DNA from: Syncephalastrum monosporum B8922
Taxonomy: Eukaryota; Mucoromycota; Mucoromycetes; Mucorales; Syncephalastraceae
NCBI GenBank assembly: GCA_000697355.1
Contig: JNEN01001278.1
Coordinates: 62,001-126,000 of the forward strand
Direction: 5' to 3'
Length of the DNA stretch: 64,000 nucleotides
The first letter of the stretch is position 1. Every line of letters starts with the position of its first letter. The notes beneath the pieces were generated by a model. That model had not been told where the DNA came from, did not search any database, and worked only from the letters and a program-made list of their open reading frames with translations. Below, one piece after another: positions 44,198 to 59,275 of the stretch. Made by a program: the position numbers and the translations under genes.

Positions 44198-45144
44198 GTC
44201 AGAATTGAGGAAAACGGAAGAAGGGAAAAGCCAGGTGTGTTCTATCCATTCCTTTTTTCTTTTCTAGACTCAAGTCACACACACTCGTTGCGCAGACACC
44301 TGCATGAATCCCGCTTTTCACGCGTCGTTCAACTTCGCTTGAATAAGCATCCTTGGGCTGTATCATTTGTCTCTTTACCTTAATATCATATCCATACTCA
44401 TATAGATACACCAATATATGAGCAGCCAACAAGGCTTTTCTTTTTATTATAAATGCTGCGAGGGGTTTGTTTAATATGGTACCGGATAACAATTTCGACG
44501 CGGGCGTTTGAAGAGCAAGAACACGGGTGAACGAGTAACATTAATGCGCTCGCCATTCCAATGTTAGTTATATCGTGTCAAATCTGTACTAAAGCAATGA
44601 AATGACAATCGTGACGTGCCCTTCTCGACAGACTTCCCATACTTTTTTCACCAGGATTTCAGCACTTTGTGCAAACGTAGTAAATAAACGTGCATGGGAA
44701 TCGCATAAAGTCTGAATATGAAGTACTCCAAAATGCCCGTAGGTAACACCGTGAGCGCACGGACAACAAATATAACGTAATACCCTCATAGTCAACAATT
44801 TTTATGCCGTTCATAAACAGGTCGCGCACCTTGAGGGGCCAGAACGCAAGGGCGGTGAATATGAGTAAGATGGTCTCGCAATGAAGAAATGCTTTTTTGT
44901 TTTATCCAAGATGGAAAGGAGGAATGGAGCCAGGTGCATAACAAGCTAAAAAAAAGATCATGTACAGTAAGAAGCAAGAACGTGTGCAGTCCGTGGCGCA
45001 GATAAAGTTCGAAGCGGTCTTGGCTTATATAGCCGGAAGTGGAATGAGGACAGAACGAAAGGCAACAAAGGGACATATAAAAGCACAGCACAGCATAGCA
45101 TAGCGCAGCGTAGCATAGCATAGCATTGATAGCATAGCATTGGT
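44198..45144. other. Intergenic with a pentanucleotide repeat
   Basis: 947 bp between the VPS9-gene start and the AIR-like gene stop, both on the minus strand. AT-rich, ending in an irregular TAGCA-type tandem repeat (45082-45142). No gene recognised. Confidence 0.5.
45082..45142. repeat. Irregular TAGCA pentanucleotide tandem repeat
   Basis: About ten copies of agcat/agcac/agcgc-type pentamers lie immediately downstream of the AIR-like stop codon, so they fall in its 3' UTR. Confidence 0.75.
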
Positions 45145-46660
45145 TTATCGAGAGGAGTAACCGCCTTTGTAGCGTGATTTTGAGCCGGGCTGTCCGCGAC
45201 CGCCATGAGATAAAGCGATGGTACCTGATGAGCTAGGCTTGGGTAGGTTTCCGCCACCATTGCCCTGGTTACCATTGCGTTTCTGCTTCTTGCTCGGAAA
45301 ACCGATAGACATGGTGCCGGACCGTGTGGGCTTGGGTATGGATGCTGAGCGTGACGGGCCACTCTGATTGCGTTGGTTTTGCTGCTGATGCTGGCGCAGG
45401 TGGTGATGTTGGGGTTGATTTTGTTGCTTTTGTTTCTTTTTCTGCTTTTTGTTCTGCTTCCCCATGCTGGGTGGGCTGTTCCCAGGCGTATTGTTCCTCC
45501 GACCGTTACTGATCACATCACCATTGGCTTCAAAGCGCAAGTGAGCATTAGGAGCCGGGGCCGGTGGAGGTACTGGGCGTCTTTTTGCAGGTGGGTGCGT
45601 CAGTCTGCTCACCAAACATTGCTTTGGTATGTCAGCACGTTCGAAAACAGATGTGACACGCGGGTAAAATTGCGGACAGTCCTAACTCATAGAGTCAGTA
45701 AAAATGTGGCAATTCCTTTTTATCTCCTGCACACTTACGCCTCCTAAATGGCCCTGTTCTCCACAACTGTAACAATAGGGCACATGCTCCATATCGGGCC
45801 GCAGGACGACTTTGTTATTTACGAACTGCTTGCAGTACTGCAGGTGTGAAGAAGGTTCATAAGCAAGCTCTCGAATCGTTGGTACGACTTACCGATGTGA
45901 TGTGATCACTGCTGCCACATTCTTTGCAATCTGTTCTCATTTTGCGATACGGACACTCCTGTTTTGGTCTTTAATTTTGACCATCCCAACATGGAACAAA
46001 GTGGACTTACACTGGTTTCATGACCCCGTACCAGGCAAGCGTCGCAGTAGTATTTCGAGCAAGAGTCCTTGTGACTCGAGCCGCATATTCTGCACTTGAG
46101 TTGGAGAAGGAAAGCGTCAATAAAGAGCACACGGTCCAACAATAGGACTCACCAGGAAACAATACAGGGCGTCGTGGCCTTGTTCACCACACCGCGTGCA
46201 GCTCCCTCCCCTGATTCGCAGCATGTCGATCTAAGCTTAACATGAGAAGGTGCGTATTTCACGATTCAGGACGTACGCGTAGCCGATCGTGTGCTTTCTC
46301 GGCGTCGAAATGGTCAATGTCGTCTTCAGACTCTTCACGGCTCAAGTAGCCGTCTGAGCCTGAGCTCACACTGATCGCGATTCGACTGTCGATGGCGTCG
46401 TTTTCGTCGTCTGTTGAATCATCAATGTAAATTGGAAGTTTGCGCTTTTTGCCACGGTGCTCCTCGTCGATGGAGGATTGTGATGACAGATCGATTGTGG
46501 TCACAGGCGGTTGGAGGTCGAGCGAATTATAGCTTCTCGATGGAATGAGTATGGCGCCATGGTATGGACATAGCAATAAACTGTACCTTTCTCCTGAATC
46601 AGAGACAGAGTCCTCGTACTGTCGAAGGAGCTCCAGCTCCTCTTCATCCTCGCGAAGCAT
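45145..46660 (-). CDS. Zinc-knuckle protein, AIR1/AIR2-like TRAMP-complex subunit
   Basis: A multi-exon gene from the ATG at 46660 (MLREDEEELELL) to the stop at 45145. The N-terminal exons are acidic with basic patches (KKRKLPIYIDDS). Five CCHC knuckles follow across several exons: CTRCGEQGHDALYC, CRICGSSHKDSC, CDACLVRGHETSEC (completed by splicing), CKECGSSDHITSYC and CYSCGEQGHLGGDC. Five knuckles flanked by such regions are the layout of yeast Air1/Air2, the RNA-binding component of the nuclear TRAMP polyadenylation complex that feeds aberrant RNA to the exosome. The last exon is long, basic and Lys/Gln/Asn-rich, with repeated Ser-Gly-Thr elements (RSGTMSIGF, SSGTIALSH). Vertebrate ZCCHC7 is the counterpart. 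The in-frame TTG upstream of 46660 is not taken as the start. Confidence 0.83.
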
Positions 46661-47141
46661 GACTCTATTGGAACGAAGCAAAGCAGACCTCAAACCTCCA
46701 AAGACGAAAATTTTGATTTAATTTGATGTCCAGCTGAGAGTAATAGAAAGTAGATAGCGCATGATACATTCTTTATCACCGTAAATTAGTACTCATGCAA
46801 TGTTATAGTATAGAGTCATTTAATAGCTTGGAAGCGTGCTTATTCTCTCTGGTATGGGCACGAAAAAAAAAAGAAGCTGACACGCGCTCCTGTTGATGAC
46901 GAAAGCCCACCTTCAGCTAGATTATTACAGAAGCTCGCCACCTTGTGCAGCATCAAGCGGTATGGCTGTGTTATGCTATGCTATGTTATGTTCTACTGAG
47001 ATCTCTATAGTATAGATAAATACGGAACAGTAGACTAATAATAATAAGACCAAGTGTTCATAACGTATCGTATGGTAAAGTAAAGAAGTAAAAGGAATAA
47101 AAAACAAAAAGAGAGAAGGGAAACAAAAAGAACCGGGTTCA
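46661..47141. other. Intergenic
   Basis: 481 bp between the AIR-like gene start and the G-beta stop (both minus strand). AT-rich, with TATAG- and ATGTTATG-type short repeats near 46970-47045. No gene recognised. Confidence 0.5.
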
Positions 47142-48362
47142 CTAGGCCCAGATTTTGAGGAGATGGTCCCAGCTCCCGGTGCAGAGCGCTTTGCCGTCAC
47201 TCGAGACACCAAGGCAGGAGACGCGATTTTCATGGCCGGCGAGAATGCCCACGCGTTCAGCGCGCAGTGTATCCCAGACATGGCAGTTGTAGTCGTCGTA
47301 GCCGCCAAATAGGAGCCGGCCCGATATGGAGAATGCAATGGAGGTGATGCCACAAAAGATTTGCTCGTGCGTAAAGATGTTGAGTTCGCGGTCAGCGCGC
47401 AAGTCAAAGAGACGGCACGAGGCATCGTCTGAGCCAGTCCCAATAGCGTTGCCATTGGGGAAGAATTGGACTGCGTTGATGTCGGACTCGTGCCCACTAA
47501 AGGATTGCACGCACTTGCCTGACCGCATATCCCAGACTTTGGCCGTCGCATCACACGCGCCTGAGCAAAACACGTTGGGGTTGGGCGATATAGATAAACT
47601 ACGAAGTAAGACGTAAAGGTCAGTATGGAATGGAATCCAAAGGGGGGGGGTCGGCAGTATGGGCAGGAACAAAATATGATAGGATACCTCATGACATCGC
47701 CTGTATGGTCTGTGAATTCCGTGAGTTTCTGCGAGGCGGTTATATCCCACAGGAGACAGGTGGTATCGCCGCTGGAGGTTACGATGCGCTCGTCCGAGGA
47801 GAAGCGACAGCAGGAGAGATAGCCTGTATGAGCAATCAGTTCGCGGGCGGGGCGGGTGGGGCCCTCGCGTGTGCGTAGATTGTAGATGGAGCAGATGTTA
47901 TCCAATCCCCCGGAGGCGACGTAATCCCCGGAAGGAGCGTAGGCGCAGGTCATAACCCACGAGGAGCGCAGCGGGATGGCCGTGACCTTGTTTGTCGTGT
48001 ATGCATCCCACACCAGCAGCTTGCCGTCCTGCGAGGCTGATACGAGGTGCTGCCGATCGGACGCCCAATACATCGCGTATATCTTGGCAAGGTGCCCTTT
48101 CAGCGTGCGCCGTACTTTCATCGTCAGTCGTGGTATCGGGGGCGTATTTTCGGCTGCTTGTGTCACTGCGCAAAGAAGCCAAGAGTCAGTATATGTGCGT
48201 GGTACTAGATGCTAGAAATAGGTAGTGCACGGATCACTTGCATGTGGTATCTGCCAAGGCATCTTTCTTCAGCTTAATCTTTTCCTTTAATCGCTCCGCT
48301 TCGCGCCTTGCCGCCACCGTGCGTTGTGCAATGTCGTCTTCTGAGGTCGGAGAAGGGCTCAT
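47142..48362 (-). CDS. Heterotrimeric G-protein beta subunit
   Basis: Three exons, complement(47142..47598, 47688..48165, 48242..48362), give 351 aa, the usual length. The N-terminus is a coiled coil ([22 protein letters not shown]) that pairs with G-gamma. It is followed by a seven-blade WD40 propeller with the near-invariant fungal segments [114 protein letters not shown], and the end [11 protein letters not shown]. It transmits pheromone and nutrient signals with a G-alpha/G-gamma partner. Intron 1 (48166-48241) has a GC donor (gcaagt); no GT alternative keeps the frame. The ATG at 48362 is the start. Confidence 0.95.
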
Positions 48363-48746
48363 GAGCAACCAACAGTTAATGCAATCCCGATCAGAAGCAG
48401 GTCTCTTCTCATTCACTTCGAAAGGATAAAAGAGCCCCAAACAAGACGTGGAAATATCATCCCCATAGGAAAAAAAAGATCCGGCATTGCTTTTTTGTTT
48501 GTTCAACCACGTTTCACTTTGGGCCAGCTTGCCGTCTTTGGCAAATCAAACCAGAGCGTACAGTCTATCTACCTTGTATTTCGGATATAAGCTCTTGCCC
48601 AAAAGTTGCCCTTTCACTCCACCCTCATGGCAAGACACGATGGGCTGTAAACATATACGACTATATAGAATGGACTGCTGCTTTATTATTTACAGGGGAC
48701 AGCAGAAATGAATAATAATAAAAAACGCTAACCAGCAGCGTCCTTT
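48363..48746. other. Intergenic: G-beta promoter and ankyrin-gene 3' flank
   Basis: 384 bp between two minus-strand genes. No gene recognised; in-frame sequence upstream of the G-beta ATG is open but lacks a further ATG of similar support. Confidence 0.5.
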
Positions 48747-50133
48747 CTAGGCGTAATGGGACGAAGGGCTGCTGCCTATGATGGAGGGCGGGTAAAAATG
48801 AGAGCCCCGGGTCGGGCTTGACGGGGGGTCGATGGGAATTCCATTGGGGTGAACAGAGGACGACGAGGTCGAGGCACGCGGTGTAGGCGAGTCGTGGCCT
48901 GGGTAAGACGGGCCGCGCGAGATGGCTACCGAGCTGCTATACGCTGAGTGGGGAAGGAAAGACGAGTTGGAAGGTGGATAGCGGCCGTTGGCGGGGTAAA
49001 CGGAAGAAGACTTGTAGGAGGAGCCGAGCGACAGGGTGGATTCATCGGTGAAGAGCGTATTGGCGCTTTCTGTTTCGTTTTGTCAAAAGTCAGTCAAGGC
49101 CGACGCGTTTATATGGAGCGCATTCACCTTTCAGGTGGTCACGGACGGTAAAGGAGTAGGCATAGTCGGCAGCGGTAAACATGAGCCTGTTTTCCAAATC
49201 GACGTTGCATCCTCGTGACTAAAAATAAAAGTCATCAGTCCACTAAGCAGGTAGCTGGGCGCCCCCGTTATATGTATCTACCACAAGAATATCCATGACA
49301 GTTGTATGACCCCATGCAGAGGCGTGGTGCAGCGCAGAGTTTCCATCATTATCGACATGGTCAATATCAGCCGAGATGGACAAGAGATACTACACATCAT
49401 TAGTCTTCGGCGGCATAAACATGACCCATCCGTGAGTGCATCTAAGTGCATGTACGTACTGAGACAAGGGCAGCATTCCCATGCTTAGCAGAATAAAAAA
49501 GGGCGGTCATGCCATTTTTGCTGATGGCATGAATACACTCAGGGTAGCGGGCAACATAGCGATAGAATATCTAGAGGGTGGTGTTGGCATATGACTTTCT
49601 ATGCATAAAGGCAAATAATCTTTGATTACCTCCTGATGATTGTACATGGCTGCAATCATGAGGACAGTGATACCATCGTTGTCCTAATCGAATAAGGTCA
49701 GGCGCATCCACAGAATAGAAGTTGACGTGTTTGCTTTTGTTACCATGGAAATGACTTCCTCCTCATGACCCATTTGCAAAAGGAGCTCGACGAGTTCGAC
49801 ATGACCGTACCGCGCAGCATACATGAGCGTCGTACTGGAGTAGCACCGTTAATAAAACTAGACAGCATCGAGTTATTCAAACGTACTATCCTGTCTCTGG
49901 GTCCGGGTTTTGAATGTTGGAGACCTTCTTGGCCAGGCGCTTGACAGCGGCGATGTTGCCATCTGCTTGAAGGTAAGTCGAAGCATATAAGAAACATAAA
50001 TAAAAAAGGTACCTTTGGCAGCCTTTTGTAGCCGCACAGCAGGACTTTCTCGTATGACTGCTTGGCGTGGCAGGTCAAAAAAGGACTGATTGTTGGCTAA
50101 GCTCTGGGCATTCATGGTGAAGAGAGAGCCCAT
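48747..50133 (-). CDS. Ankyrin-repeat protein with Ser/Pro-rich tail (possibly Avo2-like)
   Basis: About eight exons from the ATG at 50133 (MGSLFTMNAQ) to the stop at 48747. After a short N-terminus come ankyrin repeats in order: DGNIAAVKRLAKKV, TTLMYAARYGHVELVELLL, DGITVLMIAAMYNHQEIF, NGMTALFYSAKHGNAALVSYL, DGNSALHHASAWGHTTVMDIL, and a degenerate last one ending FTVRDHLK. The final exon is about 110 residues of Ser/Pro/Tyr-rich disorder (SSSVYPANG, SSPSSHYA). Ankyrin arrays are interaction modules. The NSALHHASAWGH segment and the single short array plus disordered tail recall the TORC2 subunit Avo2, but that is tentative. Exons are only 60-120 nt and split between repeats. The gene diverges from the TBCD gene across a 221-bp intergenic gap. 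Confidence 0.78.
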
Positions 50134-50354
50134 GTTGAAGGAAGGAAAGGGCAGTGGATGGTGTCCCTGAAATAATCCCAGCGCTTTGGCTGTGCGGGGT
50201 AAAAGCGCTCTGGCTGTAAGAGTATGCGTTTTCTCGCTGTGTGTGCAATTGTGCTACGCTTCAACGCAGAGCACCTTTTGTCCCGACCCTTTATTTTTTT
50301 TATTTTGGCTGTTCTCTTTTTCTTCCTCTTTATCTTGTGCTTTCCACCGGCCCC

Positions 50355-54848
<4,494 letters not shown>

Positions 54849-54966
54849 ATAAACGCACTCACCCTATGGGGGACACCTCTACAGAAGTGTCTCTCTACCT
54901 TATCAAGATGCATGAAATGGAAACATTGTATTGTAATGAAATGAGACATGAAATAGAGATATGCAT

Positions 54967-56004
54967 TTATTCGTCGTCGTTGTCATCCTTGTCCTCATCC
55001 TTCTTTACTCGCTTGTTCTTCTTTTTCTTGGTCAGCAGCTTTTCGCGTTGACGATCCTTCTTCTTTTCGATCGCACCAATGCGAGCCTTTTCACGCTCTT
55101 CAGCCATGGCTTCCTTGCGGACAATGATGAAAGTCTTTGGCTGGGACGCCAGGATCTCCTCGTTACCGCCCTTGCTGACACCGGTCTTGAAACCGAGAGT
55201 ACGTCTGTGCTCGTATCCGGGGTAGAAGCTCGGATGGAATGCGAGAGTGGTCTTGATGGCAAACTCGCCCGTAGTCTTGGCAAGCTTCTTGACGTCCCAG
55301 AGATGGTAAGGCGCACAGGTCTTGACCGTGACGTGAATTTCACCCTCGGCAAGCGTCTCCTCCTCAATCTCGGGGCCCTCCTCTTCGTCTTCGTCTTCCT
55401 CTACTTGTCCATCCTCTTCCTTCTTCGCGCTGCGTGGTATCCGGTATTTGCGACCCTCCTCGGCCAAGAGCGGCTTGGCGGCTGTCCAAAAGTTCTTGAG
55501 CAGGAGCTGGTTTGCACGCACGTTGTGATCCTGATCCTTGATACCGAGGCCATGATGAGGAAAGTTGAAGATAATCTTGGTGAAATAGTGGCCCTTGAGC
55601 TTCTTGTACTTGTTCAGGCGGGTAGCATCAATGCCAAACAGGACAGTGCCGCCCATGCTCTTGAACGCCTCGACGTTCTCTGTGCCTTCCTCACTATACT
55701 TTTCGCGCATCACTTCGGGCTTGTCGAAGCTGGTTGCCACGATACGAGAGGCATCGCCGTCAAAGTAGTTCTCGGCGAGAGATCGTGCAAAGGAGAAGTT
55801 GCCTTCACCGATGAGCAAGATCCGGTCGATCGCCACATAATCGGGCTTGACAGGCGCATGGATCTGTTTGTGTTGTTCGATCGCAGCTTCTTTCTGTGCC
55901 TCGATCTTGGCCCGTTTCTGCTCCCGCTCGGCTGTCGCAAGCAGCTCTTTGAGTGATGTCTTGAGCTTTCTCTTTCTCGGCGGCGGTCGCTTTCTCGGTG
56001 TCAT
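54967..56004 (-). CDS. BMT5: 25S rRNA uridine-N3 methyltransferase, BMT5-like
   Basis: A single uninterrupted exon of 345 aa. After a basic N-terminus (MTPRKRPPPRKRKLKTSLKE, a likely nucleolar signal) come the DUF2431/BMT5 Rossmann motifs: RILLIGEGNFSFARSLAENY (S-adenosylmethionine loop, about 61-80), VATSFDKPE, LFGIDATRLNKY, and IIFNFPHHGLGIKDQDHNVRANQLLLKNF. An acidic insert (KKEEDGQVEEDEDEEEGPEIEEE) interrupts the fold. The segment HVTVKTCAPYHLWDVKKLA and a Lys/Asp-rich C-terminus ending DDNDDE follow. BMT5 methylates a uridine of 25S rRNA in the nucleolus. The absence of introns contrasts with the neighbours. The start is the ATG at 56004. An antisense frame of 331 codons is only a shadow of the strong codon bias. 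Confidence 0.9.
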   Translation of the reverse strand: MTPRKRPPPRKRKLKTSLKELLATAEREQKRAKIEAQKEAAIEQHKQIHAPVKPDYVAIDRILLIGEGNFSFARSLAENYFDGDASRIVATSFDKPEVMREKYSEEGTENVEAFKSMGGTVLFGIDATRLNKYKKLKGHYFTKIIFNFPHHGLGIKDQDHNVRANQLLLKNFWTAAKPLLAEEGRKYRIPRSAKKEEDGQVEEDEDEEEGPEIEEETLAEGEIHVTVKTCAPYHLWDVKKLAKTTGEFAIKTTLAFHPSFYPGYEHRRTLGFKTGVSKGGNEEILASQPKTFIIVRKEAMAEEREKARIGAIEKKKDRQREKLLTKKKKNKRVKKDEDKDDNDDE

Positions 56005-59000
56005 TCTGCTGGGGAAAAGGAAAAAAATAAATTTTTAAAATCGTCAAGCACGCTTGGACAGCCGAATTACTGCACCTGCGGACACCGCAAGTTTGAGGCA
56101 CCAAAACCTGTGACCATCTTCGTCTTTTATCAGCAAAAGAGTGATGCATCATATATAATAGATCGAAATAAATAGATGATATGATCATGAGAGAGACAGA
56201 GACAGATAGCTTATGCTTACAAGCCGATGTCCCCCCTTTACACGCAGATCAGTGCCATAAAACATGAGACGATGACACCGATTCAGACGTTTCCATTCGC
56301 CCTAGTTATTGCAAGATCAGAGTCAACAGCTTGTGGATCAAGCGGCCCAGCACCTGCTAGTTAATAAAGCTGCTCTTAAACCACACCCGATCCCGGATCT
56401 TTCAAGACCTGCCTACTGGATCGAAACATGACGAGCATCTCTCTGAGGAACGACGAGAACTGGTTCCTTGACGATGTTCAGCACGCCACCTGAGTGTTTT
56501 GGGCCATATCCTCTTACAAGTAACCCCCCCCGCCCCATCCCCAAGAGAAGCACCCCTCCCTGCAGGAACCAACCCTGTGTAGTCTGCTGCAGTCCAGTGA
56601 AGGCGAACACAAGAAAGAGGGTCGCTGCAATGCAGAAATGACAGTATCCCTTGGCGCGCCTTGGTAAACTACGTCTGCTGCGACGAACTCTCCGCATATA
56701 CATATAGCGATAGCAAGAGCGGCCGCATCACCACCCGTAGGTGCAACTGGAATGAAAAATCCATGCATTCTCGCCATTTGACTAGGAGCCTACACAATGG
56801 TAAGCCCACTAGGAGGAAAGGAGGAAGAGAGGTCCTATGTAACAATGTGCGTGCGGCTCTTCCACAAATGGAGCAGTGCTTTTACGCGTGCTTCGCTGGA
56901 CAATTTTTTTTTATATCTACGTGTCCATCAATCTCGCTCGTCAGAGGAAGGGTGTCATGAATAAACTATAAACAGCAGTCGGGACAGTGTCACGCCAACG
57001 TCTGCACATAAGTGGTCAATCATATGCTGCTATGACAATATTAAACAGCTATCTGCAGCTTCTATTTGACAGCGCATCCGTCTCCTCTATGTAAACACGA
57101 CAGGATATTTGGGAAGGGCGCTGACTCACTTTGCATCGCCAAAACCTCTGCAGTATCTTTGTTTCCTTCGTACATTATATATTTATTGGATCAAGACGAG
57201 TGATGCTCTACGTTTTATAAATTCTCATGCCATACCCATTTATTATCTTCCTACTTTTAGAACACGTCGTCTGACGACGGACTACATCTATGGTGAGGCT
57301 AAATTATTCTCCTCTATGTAGAAGGACGAATGGATATTCAAGCAAGAATATATTAGAGCAAGCGCAAGAAACTGGGTCACTGACTACACCGACGTACCTT
57401 GAGCATCATTATATTTAGTTTTCTCAAAATAAGAAAACTGCCAGTGGAGAAGCTTGATGATGCGCATACATGCAGCTAATGTCTTCTCATCGGCGCTAAA
57501 TCACAAGCTCCAGAAAGTAATCTTGCCTACATATGTGCGCCTTGCATAAACAAATAAAAGAACAAATGTAATTTACTTAATTAAACGGTTTAAAATAGCA
57601 TTCAAATGGTGAATGTCATTATGCCTTCTCTCATGCAGCATCATAGGGTGTCCCGCCACCACTTGTTCATGTCATCAATACCTGTGCATATGCAAAAAGT
57701 GTTGTATAATTAGGGCAGCCTGCCTGAGCGAAAGTCGTGAAGTATCATTTCAAATTCACGATGAAAGCCTTTTCTTGCTACATGTAGCTACAATACACAC
57801 ATTATATATACGCGCAACGATGAATATTATGGAATCGCTCGTCGTTATGAAGTGAAATTAGTTAGTCTGCAAAGACATAATGCTGAAAGTCGCCGGATCA
57901 ACAATGTACGTATGCCAGTCATATCTCGTTGAGTACGATGTTATGCCCTCACGACGTTTTAACACCTCATCCTCGTGAATATAGATCACTGCATCAGCAT
58001 TAACGTACTGCAATACCGCTTAAATCGATGACCCTTCTTTTTTCTGTGTGTACTTGCCAGATAAGCGTGATTTAGACTGGCCAATTTTCTCATTTCATAT
58101 CGAATACTTATTTCGTGTTAATATGTGGCCTGCATCCAGACAGTGGCGATGTGAGAAAGGGGGACCTTGGAAGACGGGGAAAGGGGGAAATAAAGGATAT
58201 GCGCGCGCGAGAGCGCGGGGTGATGGGGATCTGCATGCCTGTCCATATTTACTCTTACAGTGCCATGGACATGCACGGCCCTAAAGATAGGGCAAATGCA
58301 AATGGAATGGGTTTCCTGATGGTAGAATACCAGCGTATGGCTCATTCGTGCGTCTGGCCTTAACGTGTCCTTGTCGCTGTCAGCTCCGGCCTAAGGCTTT
58401 CTTTGGGTTAGCATCCTTGTTACACATGCGAAACGAGCCCGCCAGTCGAGAAGCCAAAAAGTGAAAGATCCGATCGTACGCATCCGACGTATGGCGGTCT
58501 AGGTACCCATGTACTGAATTTGAATATAAAAAAGAAAGGTATGCACCCACACATTGTCTGCACATGCCGTGGTTTTTCTTTATTATCGCTGTTAAAAAAA
58601 GTCAGCAAAATAGAGACGCGGTCGATTCTGCGAGCGGGCCGAGCGTGTAGAGCAAAAATGATTTGTTTTGATATCCGGACGATGAGTCGTACTCGGTAGC
58701 ACATGCACGAAAGACTTTTTTTTTCTCTTGTCTGCTCGTGGCACGACGGGACATAGGCCGGTCGGTGTGTCCACTTTTTAGAATCGATACAGTAGACCAT
58801 AAATACAGAAATGTGTATACTGTATCTATGGTTGTGCTCGCGTGGAATAGGAGAGTTCGGAACGCAGTCCGAAATGATGAAATAAGGCCATCAAAACAGA
58901 TTTTCGCTGTTCCCATGACTGTGAAAGAAGAAAGCTACTCCATCACCTGAACAGTATGAAAAAGTTTTTGGTACTGTATGTGCGCGCCTGCTCTTTCCTC

Positions 59001-59275
59001 GATACGAAATAATGTAAAATGGGTTGTTCTTAAATGGGCTGCGGAGCGAACCCGCATGTGGGGGTCGGTCCGGTGGCCTTCCTTTTCTTTTTGTGTCGTA
59101 CAGCTTCGATCGTCTCTCTTCTCTTTCTCTGTGTTGAATCTTTTTTTTTTTTCCTTTGCTGCATCTTGTATTTATTCTTTCTTTCTTTCTCTCTTCTTTT
59201 CTTTCTTCCCCTCTTTTTCTCTCTTTTTGTTTACTTTCTACCTTTTGTACCCTCACATAGATTCGCTGCTGTAGT
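56005..59275. other. Long intergenic region without a recognisable gene
   Basis: 3.3 kb between divergent genes (BMT5-like minus, kinesin plus). AT-rich; frames are up to 156 codons with no motif. The segment 59080-59260 is CT-rich with CTTT repeats and forms the kinesin leader. No tRNA or rRNA signature was recognised. Confidence 0.5.

Noticed and set aside
54961..55956. 331-codon open frame on the plus strand opposite the BMT5-like gene
   Set aside because: Antisense shadow of a strongly biased coding exon; the minus strand has clear family motifs while this frame is a run of Leu/Phe/Val without any.
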